Below the pieces are notes generated by a model. The model did no database searches, was not told the origin of the DNA, and saw only the letters and a list, made by a program, of their open reading frames with translations. This document shows, piece after piece, positions 1 to 7,194 of a DNA stretch of 12,239 nucleotides (within the stretch, counting starts at the first letter, position 1; each line of letters begins with the position of its first letter). A program made the translations under genes and the position numbers. This DNA comes from Alphaproteobacteria bacterium CG11_big_fil_rev_8_21_14_0_20_44_7 (GTDB lineage: Bacteria > Pseudomonadota > Alphaproteobacteria > Rickettsiales > 21-14-0-20-44-7): positions 1 through 12,239 of the forward strand of contig PCXJ01000122.1 in assembly GCA_002787615.1 (NCBI GenBank), read 5' to 3'.

Positions 1-17
1 ATATTCTAGGGCTGCAT

Positions 18-920
18 GTGTTCAGAATGGTGCTGGCTTATGGTGTGTATCACTTCAAACGAAGCTTGATGTTTTTTCTCGTCCCCGCCAATGACCGTAA
101 AGAATTCGCCAAAAACGGCTATATCCTCAAGGAGAATTTTCTGGAAAACGAGGTTTTTGAGGAATTACTATCCGAAATCAATAATTATCAGGGGCAAGCG
201 CGGGATATTATCGAGGGTGAAACTTTGACGCGCCGTCTTTATATGACCCACAAAAAAGCTGAAGAATTACCTGCTTACAAGCATATATTTCAAAACAAAT
301 ATCTTTCCCGATTATTGCGCTATACTTCTGCCAGCAATCAATTTCCGCGAAGTTTTATTGAATGTATTTTCCATAAAGCCACGAAGAAACAGGGCGACCC
401 GCAGAAAGTTTTGCATAAAGACACCTTCCATCCAACTATGAAAGCATGGATTTTTATGGCAGATGTTGAGGAGGAAAACGCACCGTTTATTTATGTTCCC
501 GGCTCGCATAAGCTAAGTTGGAAACGCATAAAATGGGAATATAAAATGAGCATATTAAAAAGCTCGAAATCCTCGATACGCGGAAATGAATATACACAAG
601 GCGGGGCTTTTCGCGCGCTGGAGCGTGATATTGAATATCTTGGCTTGCCGCCCGCAAAGCATTTTACGGTGAAGAAAAATACTCTAATAATCGCCGACAC
701 AATGGGTTTTCATTGCCGTGGGCAAGGCGCTGCCGGATTTTCACGCCTGACCTTATGGTTTTCCAGCCGTATCAACCCGTTTAATCCATTTCCCGGTTTA
801 AATCTCAGCATCACCAGAAAGATTCGTGATAATTTATTTACAAAATACCTTGAATATAAAGGCAATAAAGAGCTAGAAGATATATCCACCTCGGCAAATA
901 GGGGTTTTACAAGAATATAA
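18..920 (+). CDS. Phytanoyl-CoA dioxygenase (PhyH)-like Fe(II)/2-oxoglutarate oxygenase
   Basis: Predicted non-heme iron, 2-oxoglutarate-dependent oxygenase of the PhyH type; the substrate cannot be read from the sequence. The iron triad is visible: HxD at H133-K134-D135 (context VLHKDTFHP), a distal H232 (DTMGFHCRG), and R243 eleven residues later, placed to bind the 2-oxoglutarate carboxylate. The PGSH stretch at 161-164 is also usual for the family. At 300 residues it has normal family length. The start is uncertain: position 18 is a GTG, the frame stays open to the window edge, and in-frame ATGs lie at 27 and 69; the core fold seems to begin near residue 28, so even the 69 start would keep it intact. 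It ends 10 bases before murA and is probably co-transcribed with it. PhyH-family enzymes often hydroxylate lipids or small metabolites, so an envelope-lipid substrate is possible but is inference only. Confidence 0.8.
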   Translation: MFRMVLAYGVYHFKRSLMFFLVPANDRKEFAKNGYILKENFLENEVFEELLSEINNYQGQARDIIEGETLTRRLYMTHKKAEELPAYKHIFQNKYLSRLLRYTSASNQFPRSFIECIFHKATKKQGDPQKVLHKDTFHPTMKAWIFMADVEEENAPFIYVPGSHKLSWKRIKWEYKMSILKSSKSSIRGNEYTQGGAFRALERDIEYLGLPPAKHFTVKKNTLIIADTMGFHCRGQGAAGFSRLTLWFSSRINPFNPFPGLNLSITRKIRDNLFTKYLEYKGNKELEDISTSANRGFTRI

Positions 921-930
921 AAATAGGCAA

Positions 931-2202
931 ATGGATAGTTTTATCATAAATGGCGGCAAACCGCTAAACGGTGTTGTGAAAATTAGCGGAGCAAAGAATT
1001 CGGCACTTAAGCTGATGTGTGCTAGCCTGCTGACTGATGAAAAGCTGGTGCTGCATAATGTTCCCAACCTTGCCGATATCACCTCTATGGCGCGTTTGCT
1101 CGCACATTTGGGCGTAAAACTCGGCACTGGTGATGATGATATCACCGGAAATACACTCACCATGCATAGCGATGAAATCCGCGAATTAAGCGCACCTTAT
1201 GAGCTGGTTCGGCGTATGCGTGCATCAATTATCGTGCTTGGCCCGCTTTTGGCGAAACATGGGAAAGCCAGAATTTCCCTGCCCGGCGGTTGTGCCATCG
1301 GAGCGCGTCCGGTTGATATGCATTTAAAAGCCCTCGAAGAAATGGGCGCGAAGATTGAAATTGCAGAAGGTTATGTTATCGCCGAATGCGAAAAACTGCG
1401 CGGCGCAGATATATATTTTGAAAAAGTCTCGGTAGGTGCAACTGAAAATAGCCTGATGGCAGCAACTCTGGCAGATGGAGTAACCACATTGCATAATGCT
1501 GCTGCCGAGCCTGAAATTGTGGATCTATGTGAATGCCTAAGCAAAATGGGCGCAAAAATTGAAGGCGCAGGTAGCTCAGTTCTAAAAATCACCGGAGTGG
1601 AAAAGCTCCATGGCGCGGAACATAATGTTGTTGCTGATAGAATCGAAGCCGGAAGCTTTATCATCGCTGCCGGAATCACGGGCGGGGAAATTACGCTGGA
1701 AAATATCAGTGCGAAAACTCTGGGCGCAATTTTGCCCAAGCTCAAAGCCACCGGAATTGAGATTGAGGAAAAGGAAAACAGCCTTATTGTTAAAGGGAAT
1801 TCCATCCATTCAAAAGATATTATCACTGAGCCGCACCCGGGATTCCCAACCGATATGCAAGCGCAGTTTATGGCGCTGATGACATTGGCAGACGGCACTT
1901 CCACGATTCAGGAAACCATATTTGAGAATCGCTTTATGCATGTGCCGGAACTTGCCCGCATGGGCGCAAATATCAAAATCTCGGGCAATACCGCTATTGT
2001 TAAAGGTGTTACAAAACTCACCGGAGCAGAAGTTATGGCAACAGATTTGCGCGCCTCATTCTCTCTGGTATTAGCCGCACTTGCTGCGCATGGACAAACC
2101 AAAATCAACCGTGTTTATCATATTGATAGAGGCTATGAAAAGGTTGAGGAAAAGCTGCAAAAGCTCGGCGCGGATATTATAAGGGTTGCAGAGAAAGCCT
2201 AA
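931..2202 (+). CDS. murA: UDP-N-acetylglucosamine 1-carboxyvinyltransferase MurA
   Basis: Transfers enolpyruvate from phosphoenolpyruvate to UDP-GlcNAc, the first committed step of peptidoglycan synthesis, in the cytoplasm. The 423 residues match the family length. Key residues are present: K22-N23 in the N-terminal GAKNSAL motif; the active-site Cys121 in LPGGCAIGARPVD, equivalent to E. coli Cys115 and the residue alkylated by fosfomycin; the catalytic Asp308 in PGFPTDMQAQF; R334 in NRFMHVPEL; and a C-terminal TDLRAS motif around residue 397. Because the loop keeps Cys rather than Asp, the enzyme is predicted to be fosfomycin-sensitive. The ATG at 931 puts the first strand (MDSFIINGG) in register with homologues; the upstream AGG is weak and only a few bases away, so translation may depend on coupling with the preceding gene 10 bases upstream. 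Confidence 0.97.
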   Translation: MDSFIINGGKPLNGVVKISGAKNSALKLMCASLLTDEKLVLHNVPNLADITSMARLLAHLGVKLGTGDDDITGNTLTMHSDEIRELSAPYELVRRMRASIIVLGPLLAKHGKARISLPGGCAIGARPVDMHLKALEEMGAKIEIAEGYVIAECEKLRGADIYFEKVSVGATENSLMAATLADGVTTLHNAAAEPEIVDLCECLSKMGAKIEGAGSSVLKITGVEKLHGAEHNVVADRIEAGSFIIAAGITGGEITLENISAKTLGAILPKLKATGIEIEEKENSLIVKGNSIHSKDIITEPHPGFPTDMQAQFMALMTLADGTSTIQETIFENRFMHVPELARMGANIKISGNTAIVKGVTKLTGAEVMATDLRASFSLVLAALAAHGQTKINRVYHIDRGYEKVEEKLQKLGADIIRVAEKA

Positions 2203-2219
2203 TCTAATATGATTGGCAG

Positions 2220-2948
2220 GTGATTACAAAACTTGGACATATTGCATATAATAAAATTGCAGGCAAAAGCCCTACAGTTATTTTCATGGGCGGGTTTCGC
2301 TCCGATATGAGTGGCGCAAAAGCACTTTATCTGGAGGAATTATGCAAGGCCACGGGAAATAGTTTTATACGTTTTGACTATTCCGGCCATGGGGAATCTG
2401 ACGGCGAATTTGAAAAATGCACTATCGGCAAATGGAAAAAAGATGCACTCCAAATTATTGAGGAACTAACCAATGATGAAATCATTATAATCGGCTCAAG
2501 TATGGGCGGATGGATTGGTTTGCTCGCAGCATTGGAAGTGAAAAAACGGGTGAAAGGATTTATCGGAATTGCCGCCGCGCCTGATTTTACAGAAGATTTA
2601 ATCTGGAATGAGTTTGATGAATTCACCCAGAAAAAGCTGGAGCGTGACGGGCTGGTGCTAATGCCAAATTGTTATGATGACCAAGAGCCATACCCGATCA
2701 CGCAGGAATTAATCGAAGAAGGGCGTAAGCATTTGCTGTTACGCGGCGAGATAAAATTAAACTGCCCCATCCGCCTGTTGCAGGGAATGGATGACGAAGA
2801 TGTGCCTTATGAAACGGCGGGTTCAATCGCGGAATGCCTGACCAGTAAGGATGTTGAGGTGCATTTAATCAAAAATGCAAGCCATCGCTTTTCTGAACCG
2901 GAAAATCTGGAATTGCTCAAAAACACATTATTGGAGCTACTAAAATGA
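2220..2948 (+). CDS. ABHD10-like alpha/beta hydrolase (serine esterase/thioesterase)
   Basis: A 242-residue alpha/beta hydrolase. The nucleophile elbow is GSSMGGW with Ser94; the acid is probably Asp192 in QGMDDEDVP; the base is His222 in NASHRF. Several stretches closely resemble mammalian mitochondrial ABHD10, a depalmitoylase and acyl-glucuronide esterase: the GGFRSDMSGAKA segment (24-35), RFDYSGHGESDG (51-62), the GKWKKD segment (70-75) and CPIRLLQGM (182-190). This resemblance is from memory, not a search. No signal peptide is visible, so it should be cytoplasmic. The only usable start is GTG at 2220, because an in-frame stop lies at 2205; there is no well-spaced Shine-Dalgarno. A four-codon mini-frame (ATG 2209, TGA 2221-2223) overlaps the start. 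Its stop overlaps the coq7 start by 4 bases (ATGA), implying translational coupling. The natural substrate is unknown. Confidence 0.88.
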   Translation: MITKLGHIAYNKIAGKSPTVIFMGGFRSDMSGAKALYLEELCKATGNSFIRFDYSGHGESDGEFEKCTIGKWKKDALQIIEELTNDEIIIIGSSMGGWIGLLAALEVKKRVKGFIGIAAAPDFTEDLIWNEFDEFTQKKLERDGLVLMPNCYDDQEPYPITQELIEEGRKHLLLRGEIKLNCPIRLLQGMDDEDVPYETAGSIAECLTSKDVEVHLIKNASHRFSEPENLELLKNTLLELLK

Positions 2949-3466
2949 AAAAACCTAATCCAAATCCAGAACCATTAGAGCAAATGCTGCGCGTTGACCA
3001 TGCCGGAGAATATGGCGCGAATCGGATTTATGAGGGGCAATTGAAGATTTTGGGAAAATCAAAATTAGCACCGGAATTAAAGCATATGCTAGAGCAAGAA
3101 CGTGAACATCTCAAGAAATTTGACGAGTTGCTAGTGGAGCATAAGGCGCGTCCATCTGCGCTGATGCCGCTTTGGCATATTGGCGGGATTGCGCTCGGTG
3201 TTGGCTCGGCATTACTGGGCGAAAAAGCGGCTATGGCATGTACAGTTGCCGTTGAGGAAGCAATTGATGAGCATTATCAGGAGCAGGAAGAAGCTTTGCC
3301 GGAAGGTGATTTAAAGGAAATTGTCAAAAAGTTCCGCGCCGAAGAATTGGAGCATCGCGACAAGGGCTTGGAACATCACGCCGAGGAAATGCCCGGCTAT
3401 GAAGTTTTTACGGGAATTATCAAGGGTGGGTGCAAAGCCGCCATCTGGCTTGCCAAACGTTTTTAA
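2945..3466 (+). CDS. coq7: 3-demethoxyubiquinol 3-hydroxylase Coq7 (diiron)
   Basis: Membrane-associated diiron monooxygenase that hydroxylates demethoxyubiquinol in the penultimate step of ubiquinone synthesis, showing that this organism makes ubiquinone with an aerobic enzyme. All six metal ligands can be placed: E22 (DHAGEYGA), E52 and H55 (EREH), E104 (VEEAIDEHY), E134 and H137 (EELEHRD). The 30- and 52-residue spacings of the first ligands match the mitochondrial enzyme. At 173 residues it is the short mitochondrial/alphaproteobacterial form, with a hydrophobic helix at about 79-95 for membrane contact. The ATG at 2945 has GGAG at 2933-2936 (8-base spacer) and overlaps the stop of the ABHD10-like gene by 4 bases. 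No clear terminator follows the stop. Confidence 0.95.
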   Translation: MKKPNPNPEPLEQMLRVDHAGEYGANRIYEGQLKILGKSKLAPELKHMLEQEREHLKKFDELLVEHKARPSALMPLWHIGGIALGVGSALLGEKAAMACTVAVEEAIDEHYQEQEEALPEGDLKEIVKKFRAEELEHRDKGLEHHAEEMPGYEVFTGIIKGGCKAAIWLAKRF

Positions 3467-3471
3467 CTGCA

Positions 3472-3500
3472 TTGCCTTACGGCGAAGTTTCTGTTAAAAT
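3472..3500 (+). promoter_or_regulatory. Candidate sigma70 promoter for the Sel1-repeat gene
   Basis: TTGCCT at 3472-3477 (4 of 6 to the -35 consensus) and TAAAAT at 3495-3500 (5 of 6 to the -10 consensus) are separated by exactly 17 bases. They fill the 40-base gap between coq7 and the next gene. The expected transcription start, about 7 bases past the -10, falls on or next to the ATG at 3507, which has no Shine-Dalgarno; the transcript may therefore be leaderless. The call rests on consensus matching alone. Confidence 0.45.
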
Positions 3501-3506
3501 CCCTTT

Positions 3507-4721
3507 ATGTTCAGGGTTTTAATAATCACATTTGTATTTTTTTCGGCAATTAGCGCGCGCGCCGATTTGCACTCAGGCATAAATCTACTGCAAACCGGAC
3601 GTTATAATGAGGCATTTGCCGAACTGCAACCTCTGGCGCTAGCTGGCGATATGGAAGCGCAATATCGGCTATGCAGCATGTATTTTGTAGGTTTGGGAGT
3701 TCCGCGCAATGAAGCCGGAGCTGCCGATTGGTGCAAACTCGCCGCCGAAAAAGGACATCGCGAGGCGCAATATAATCTCGGATTAATGTATTATAACGGC
3801 GAAGGGGTGGGGCAGAATTATAATCAAGCAATGGTTTGGTTTCAAAAAGCAGCCGCACAAGGACATAAAGACGCGGAATATAATGCCATCCAGCTTTATA
3901 ATGCTGCCCGCGCTTCAGAAGTTCGCATCGCGCAGGAACAGCAAGCAGATAGAGCCAGAATCGCCGCATTGAATGGTGAAGCTCCGCCGAATGCGCCTGT
4001 GCTGGCTGCGCCGATTCCTATGCAAACTGCCAATACCGCACCAATTGGGGCAGCACAACCTATTCCGCAACCAATTGCTTTGAATCCGCTAAGCGTGCAG
4101 AATCCGGCAGGGGCAGCACAAATTGCTCCTAATGCGGCAGCACGAACAATGCCGATGCCTGTTCCGCCACCAGTTATAATTCCGCAAAAACAGCAGAAAC
4201 CACTTTCCTATGCGGAAAAGCAACGTTTGCAGATGTCGCATGCATGCCTGCAAGCCGCGCAACAGGGAATTATTGCCGATAATTGTAAGAATTTGGGAAG
4301 CCGCAGCGTTGACACAGCCGCCACAACCACTCCCGAAACTAGTGCTAAATGGTTTATTGATAAGGCAGAAAGCGGGGATGCTGCCGCCCAGAATGATTTA
4401 GGCGTGATGTATCGCCGTGGCAGGGGTGTTGAAAAAGATGATAAAAAAGCCTTTATGTGGTTTGAGAAATCCGCCGCGCAAGGTAGCACGAATGCGATGC
4501 TTAATCTCGCCTCGATGTATAAGCTGGGCGAAGGCACGGAACAGAATCTTGAGCTTGCCTATGCGTGGTATAATCTTGGGGCTGACCGTATGCAAGCCGG
4601 AGAATTGCAGAATAAAGCGCGCCAGAATATTCAGGAAATCTCCAAGCATCTTTCAAATGAGCAAATCGGCAGCGCGTTGGATTATATAAATAAGCTCGAT
4701 GAGAGCATCCCGTTTCTATAA
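3507..4721 (+). CDS. Secreted Sel1-repeat (TPR-like) protein
   Basis: A 404-residue exported protein. Residues 1-19 form a Sec signal peptide: a hydrophobic stretch (VLIITFVFF) ending in ARA before Asp20. Four Sel1 repeats occur as two pairs, at about 49-84 and 85-121, then 290-325 and 326-361, with the typical AQYNLGLMYYNGEGV and WFEKSAAQG signatures. The pairs are separated by a linker of about 165 residues: an Arg/Ala/Gln-rich helix at 135-156, a disordered Pro/Ala/Gln-rich stretch at 157-232, and a segment with C247 and C260 near 235-265. Sel1 repeats are helical scaffolds for protein contacts, so a periplasmic adaptor role is plausible; partner and pathway are unknown. There is no Shine-Dalgarno before the ATG, but the signal peptide starts cleanly there. 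It sits between the coq7 run and a transporter pair and may form its own transcription unit. Confidence 0.85.
   Translation: MFRVLIITFVFFSAISARADLHSGINLLQTGRYNEAFAELQPLALAGDMEAQYRLCSMYFVGLGVPRNEAGAADWCKLAAEKGHREAQYNLGLMYYNGEGVGQNYNQAMVWFQKAAAQGHKDAEYNAIQLYNAARASEVRIAQEQQADRARIAALNGEAPPNAPVLAAPIPMQTANTAPIGAAQPIPQPIALNPLSVQNPAGAAQIAPNAAARTMPMPVPPPVIIPQKQQKPLSYAEKQRLQMSHACLQAAQQGIIADNCKNLGSRSVDTAATTTPETSAKWFIDKAESGDAAAQNDLGVMYRRGRGVEKDDKKAFMWFEKSAAQGSTNAMLNLASMYKLGEGTEQNLELAYAWYNLGADRMQAGELQNKARQNIQEISKHLSNEQIGSALDYINKLDESIPFL
4047..4121 (+). repeat. 12-base direct repeat pair inside the Sel1-protein linker
   Basis: The 12-mer GGGGCAGCACAA occurs at 4047-4058 and 4110-4121. The copies start 63 bases apart (21 codons), so both are read in the same frame as the Gly-Ala-Ala-Gln motif (residues 181-184 and 202-205). 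Sequence between and after the copies is only loosely similar. This may be a worn tandem duplication that lengthened the disordered linker, or simply recurrent codon use in a low-complexity region. Confidence 0.55.
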
Positions 4722-4774
4722 ACCTTGCCTATATCACCCAAAAATGATACATAAATTCTCGGAGTTTATAGGGC

Positions 4775-6607
4775 ATGTTTGAAGATTTACAGATTTCAAT
4801 TGTTATCATCACGTTTATCGCGACTTTCTTCTTCTTCATTAGAGGTACGATGCGCCCTGATACGGTTGCCATGTTCGCCGCAATCGCGTTGCTGGCAATC
4901 GGTATTATTGATACGGATGACGTGGTTGGGGTTTTCAGCAACCCTGCCCCCATCACAATTGCTTGTATGTTCATTCTCTCCGCCGCTTTGGAGCGCACCG
5001 GCGTTATTGAAGTTATGGGTAAGATAATCACCAAAGTTGCCGGATATAACGGTTTGCTGGCAGTTTTGGGGGTGATGTTTTTCGCCTTTGCAGTTTCGGC
5101 ATTTATCAATAACACTCCGGTTGTGGTGATTATGACTCCGGTGATGATTGCCCTTGCCAACAAGCTGCAAAAAGCACCGTCAAAATTCCTTATACCGCTT
5201 TCATATGTCACCATATTCGGCGGTACTTGCACATTGCTCGGAACATCAACCAACATTCTGGTTGATGGCGTTGCCCGCCAGCAAGGGCTAGAACCATTTG
5301 GAGTTTTTGAAATGACCTTGCCCGGCTTATGTATGGCAGCAACCGGAATGGTATATATGCTGGTATTCGGACGCAAATTATTGCCGGATAGGGAAACCCT
5401 CGCATCATTATTCGCGGATACATCGAAGAGAAAATTCCTCACCGAGGTGCTGATTACCAGCGATTCCCCGCTTATCGGTAAGAAAATCAAAGATGCCGGA
5501 CTTACCGAAAAACGTGATTTTGAAGTAGTGGATGTTTTGCGCCACGAGGTTTCCATGCGCTTTCGGCTTGATACACTTGAGCTAAAACTCGGTGATAGAA
5601 TGATTCTGAAAACCAGCGCCAGTGAGGTTTTGGGCTTGCGCGATAATGAAGTTGTTACATTCGATTCTGAAAAAGATCTGCAAAAGCTTGAGCAAATCTC
5701 CACGCAAGAAACAGTTGTGCTGGAAGGAATTGTCGGCCCGCATTCACGCTTTGTCGGGCAGGAAATCGGCAATCTCAATCTGCGCCGCCGCTATGGTGTA
5801 TATATTCTTGCCGTACATCGCCAGAATGAAAATATCCGCAAGAATTTCGATAAGGTAAAGCTCACATTCGGCGATACGTTGCTGATGGAAGGCTCGCCTG
5901 CTGGTTTGAAAAAGCTGTTTGACAGCCAAGATTTGGTCAATCTCTCCGAACCTGCCGAAAAGCCCTTACGCCGCGAAAAAGCTCCGATTGCATTGCTGAG
6001 TATTGCATTCGTAGTGGTGCTTGCCGCGTTTAACGTAATGCCGATTGCAGGGCTGGCACTTGTCGGCGCAGGAACGGTTATCGCCTTTGGCTGCCTTGAT
6101 ATTGACGAAGCGTATGAATCTATCGAATGGAGTATATTAATGCTGATTTTCGGCATGCTTGCCCTCTCTATCGCTATGGATAATACCGGTACAGCCTCCA
6201 TGGTTGTGGGGAATATCTTCGCGCTGGTCAAGGATATGCCGCCGATATTCGTGCTTTCCGTGGTGTATTTTATGACCTCGGTATTCACCGAAATGGTTAG
6301 TAATAATGCCACTGCTGTTTTGCTCACGCCACTTGCAATCGGCTTGGCACAACAGCTAGGCGTTGACCCAAGACCTTTCGCTTTCGCGGTTATGTTTGGT
6401 GCATCAGCAACTTTTGCAACCCCGATTGGCTATCAAACCAACACATTTGTTTATAATGCCGGTGGTTATAAATTTGTGGATTTTGTAAAAGTAGGGTTGC
6501 CACTTAACATAATTTTGTGGATGGTAGCAACGATGATTATACCTATATTCTGGCCACTTGATGGCGGCGGTGAGGGAGTTAGCTTGTTTAACTTGGCAGC
6601 GAAATGA
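4775..6607 (+). CDS. SLC13/DASS-type permease with two RCK_C (TrkA-C) domains
   Basis: A 610-residue inner-membrane transporter of the ArsB/SLC13 superfamily. An N-terminal membrane half (about 5-200) and a C-terminal half (about 402-592) flank a soluble insert with two RCK_C (TrkA-C) units, at roughly 218-300 and 303-388. Each half carries the family's re-entrant loop and substrate/sodium motifs: INNTPVVVIMTP (111-122) with GTSTN (156-160), and SNNATAVLLTP (509-519) with TPIGYQTNTFVYNAGGY (549-565). This architecture is found in putative sulfate or anion permeases such as E. coli YfbS and algal SLT proteins; sulfate or another divalent anion is a reasonable guess, but the substrate is not fixed by the sequence. 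RCK_C domains bind small ligands and probably gate transport. GGAG at 4761-4764 precedes the ATG by 10 bases. Its stop overlaps the next gene's start by 4 bases. Confidence 0.9.
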   Translation: MFEDLQISIVIITFIATFFFFIRGTMRPDTVAMFAAIALLAIGIIDTDDVVGVFSNPAPITIACMFILSAALERTGVIEVMGKIITKVAGYNGLLAVLGVMFFAFAVSAFINNTPVVVIMTPVMIALANKLQKAPSKFLIPLSYVTIFGGTCTLLGTSTNILVDGVARQQGLEPFGVFEMTLPGLCMAATGMVYMLVFGRKLLPDRETLASLFADTSKRKFLTEVLITSDSPLIGKKIKDAGLTEKRDFEVVDVLRHEVSMRFRLDTLELKLGDRMILKTSASEVLGLRDNEVVTFDSEKDLQKLEQISTQETVVLEGIVGPHSRFVGQEIGNLNLRRRYGVYILAVHRQNENIRKNFDKVKLTFGDTLLMEGSPAGLKKLFDSQDLVNLSEPAEKPLRREKAPIALLSIAFVVVLAAFNVMPIAGLALVGAGTVIAFGCLDIDEAYESIEWSILMLIFGMLALSIAMDNTGTASMVVGNIFALVKDMPPIFVLSVVYFMTSVFTEMVSNNATAVLLTPLAIGLAQQLGVDPRPFAFAVMFGASATFATPIGYQTNTFVYNAGGYKFVDFVKVGLPLNIILWMVATMIIPIFWPLDGGGEGVSLFNLAAK

Positions 6608-7191
6608 AGAGATTTAATCCGACAAGTATTGTAAAAAAACATTTCAAAACCCTGCATAAAGAGGGCAAGGATAAGCTGAATTTATCGGAAGTTGCGCTCT
6701 TCTCCGTAATTCCGCTTGCGCTGGCAGCAATCATCTCCGTTTTCTACCTGCTTGATGAGGGCACAGCGAAAATTCTGGTTACGGTATTCGCCGTGTTCGC
6801 CGGCTTGTTCCTGAATTTGCTCGCGATGATATATAACGTTTTTGACCGGAGCTTTCAGAGAAATAATATATATGACAATTTCGGGGAAGACAGAAAAGAA
6901 AAGCTGTTTCTCTTTGAAGAGATGATTCACAATATCGCTTTCGGAGTACTTATCTCAATCATGATGGTCATATTATCTCTGGCATTTGTGCTGTTTGCCA
7001 AAGAAAACCCTATATTGCTGGATATATTAAACTTCCTGATTCACTTCTTTCTGATAGTCTTTATCTTCACGGTTCTTATGGTGCTAAAACGGCTGGATAA
7101 CCTCATCGCCAGCGAAATGAGAAGAAAGTTGATTATGTTTGAAGATGCCAAAAAAGAAGGCAAGAAAACACGTAAACAAACAAAGAAATAG
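6604..7191 (+). CDS. Unrecognised four-helix inner-membrane protein
   Basis: I do not recognise a family for this 195-residue protein. Four hydrophobic segments are evident at about 29-50, 56-79, 109-131 and 138-161. They form two hairpins separated by a charged loop (about 81-106), with a basic N-terminus (1-24) and a strongly basic tail (172-195) rich in Lys and ending KQTKK. By the positive-inside rule, both termini and the middle loop would be cytoplasmic. The start is clear: the ATG overlaps the permease stop by 4 bases (ATGA) and there is no good independent Shine-Dalgarno, so its translation is probably coupled to the permease. This suggests an accessory subunit or a protein working with the same substrate, but that is inference. 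The stop codon TAG abuts the stop of the convergent pcm gene with no spacer. Confidence 0.75.
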   Translation: MKRFNPTSIVKKHFKTLHKEGKDKLNLSEVALFSVIPLALAAIISVFYLLDEGTAKILVTVFAVFAGLFLNLLAMIYNVFDRSFQRNNIYDNFGEDRKEKLFLFEEMIHNIAFGVLISIMMVILSLAFVLFAKENPILLDILNFLIHFFLIVFIFTVLMVLKRLDNLIASEMRRKLIMFEDAKKEGKKTRKQTKK

Positions 7192-7194
7192 CTA
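7189..7194. other. Zero-spacer convergent stop-codon junction
   Basis: TAGCTA at 7189-7194 is a perfect palindrome made of the plus-strand TAG stop of the four-helix protein gene and the minus-strand TAG stop of pcm, directly abutting. No hairpin followed by a T-run is visible within about 50 bases on either side, so any terminator must lie within the coding sequences or be Rho-dependent. Confidence 0.9.

Noticed and set aside
1371..1904. 177-codon minus-strand open frame
   Set aside because: It is antisense to murA, which has every catalytic motif; the translated product has low-complexity shadow composition.
4725..4753. Possible promoter TTGCCT/TACATA before the SLC13 permease
   Set aside because: The -35 and the 17-base spacing are acceptable, but the -10 matches consensus at only about half its positions; too weak to list.
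4729..5778. Long open frame (349 codons) on the minus strand
   Set aside because: It lies fully antisense to the well-supported SLC13 permease, has the Ser/Thr/Pro/Arg-rich composition of a shadow frame, and shows no recognisable domain.
7146..7163. TGCC/GGCA short hairpin near the end of the four-helix protein gene
   Set aside because: A four-base stem with a nine-base loop inside Lys codons is not a credible terminator.
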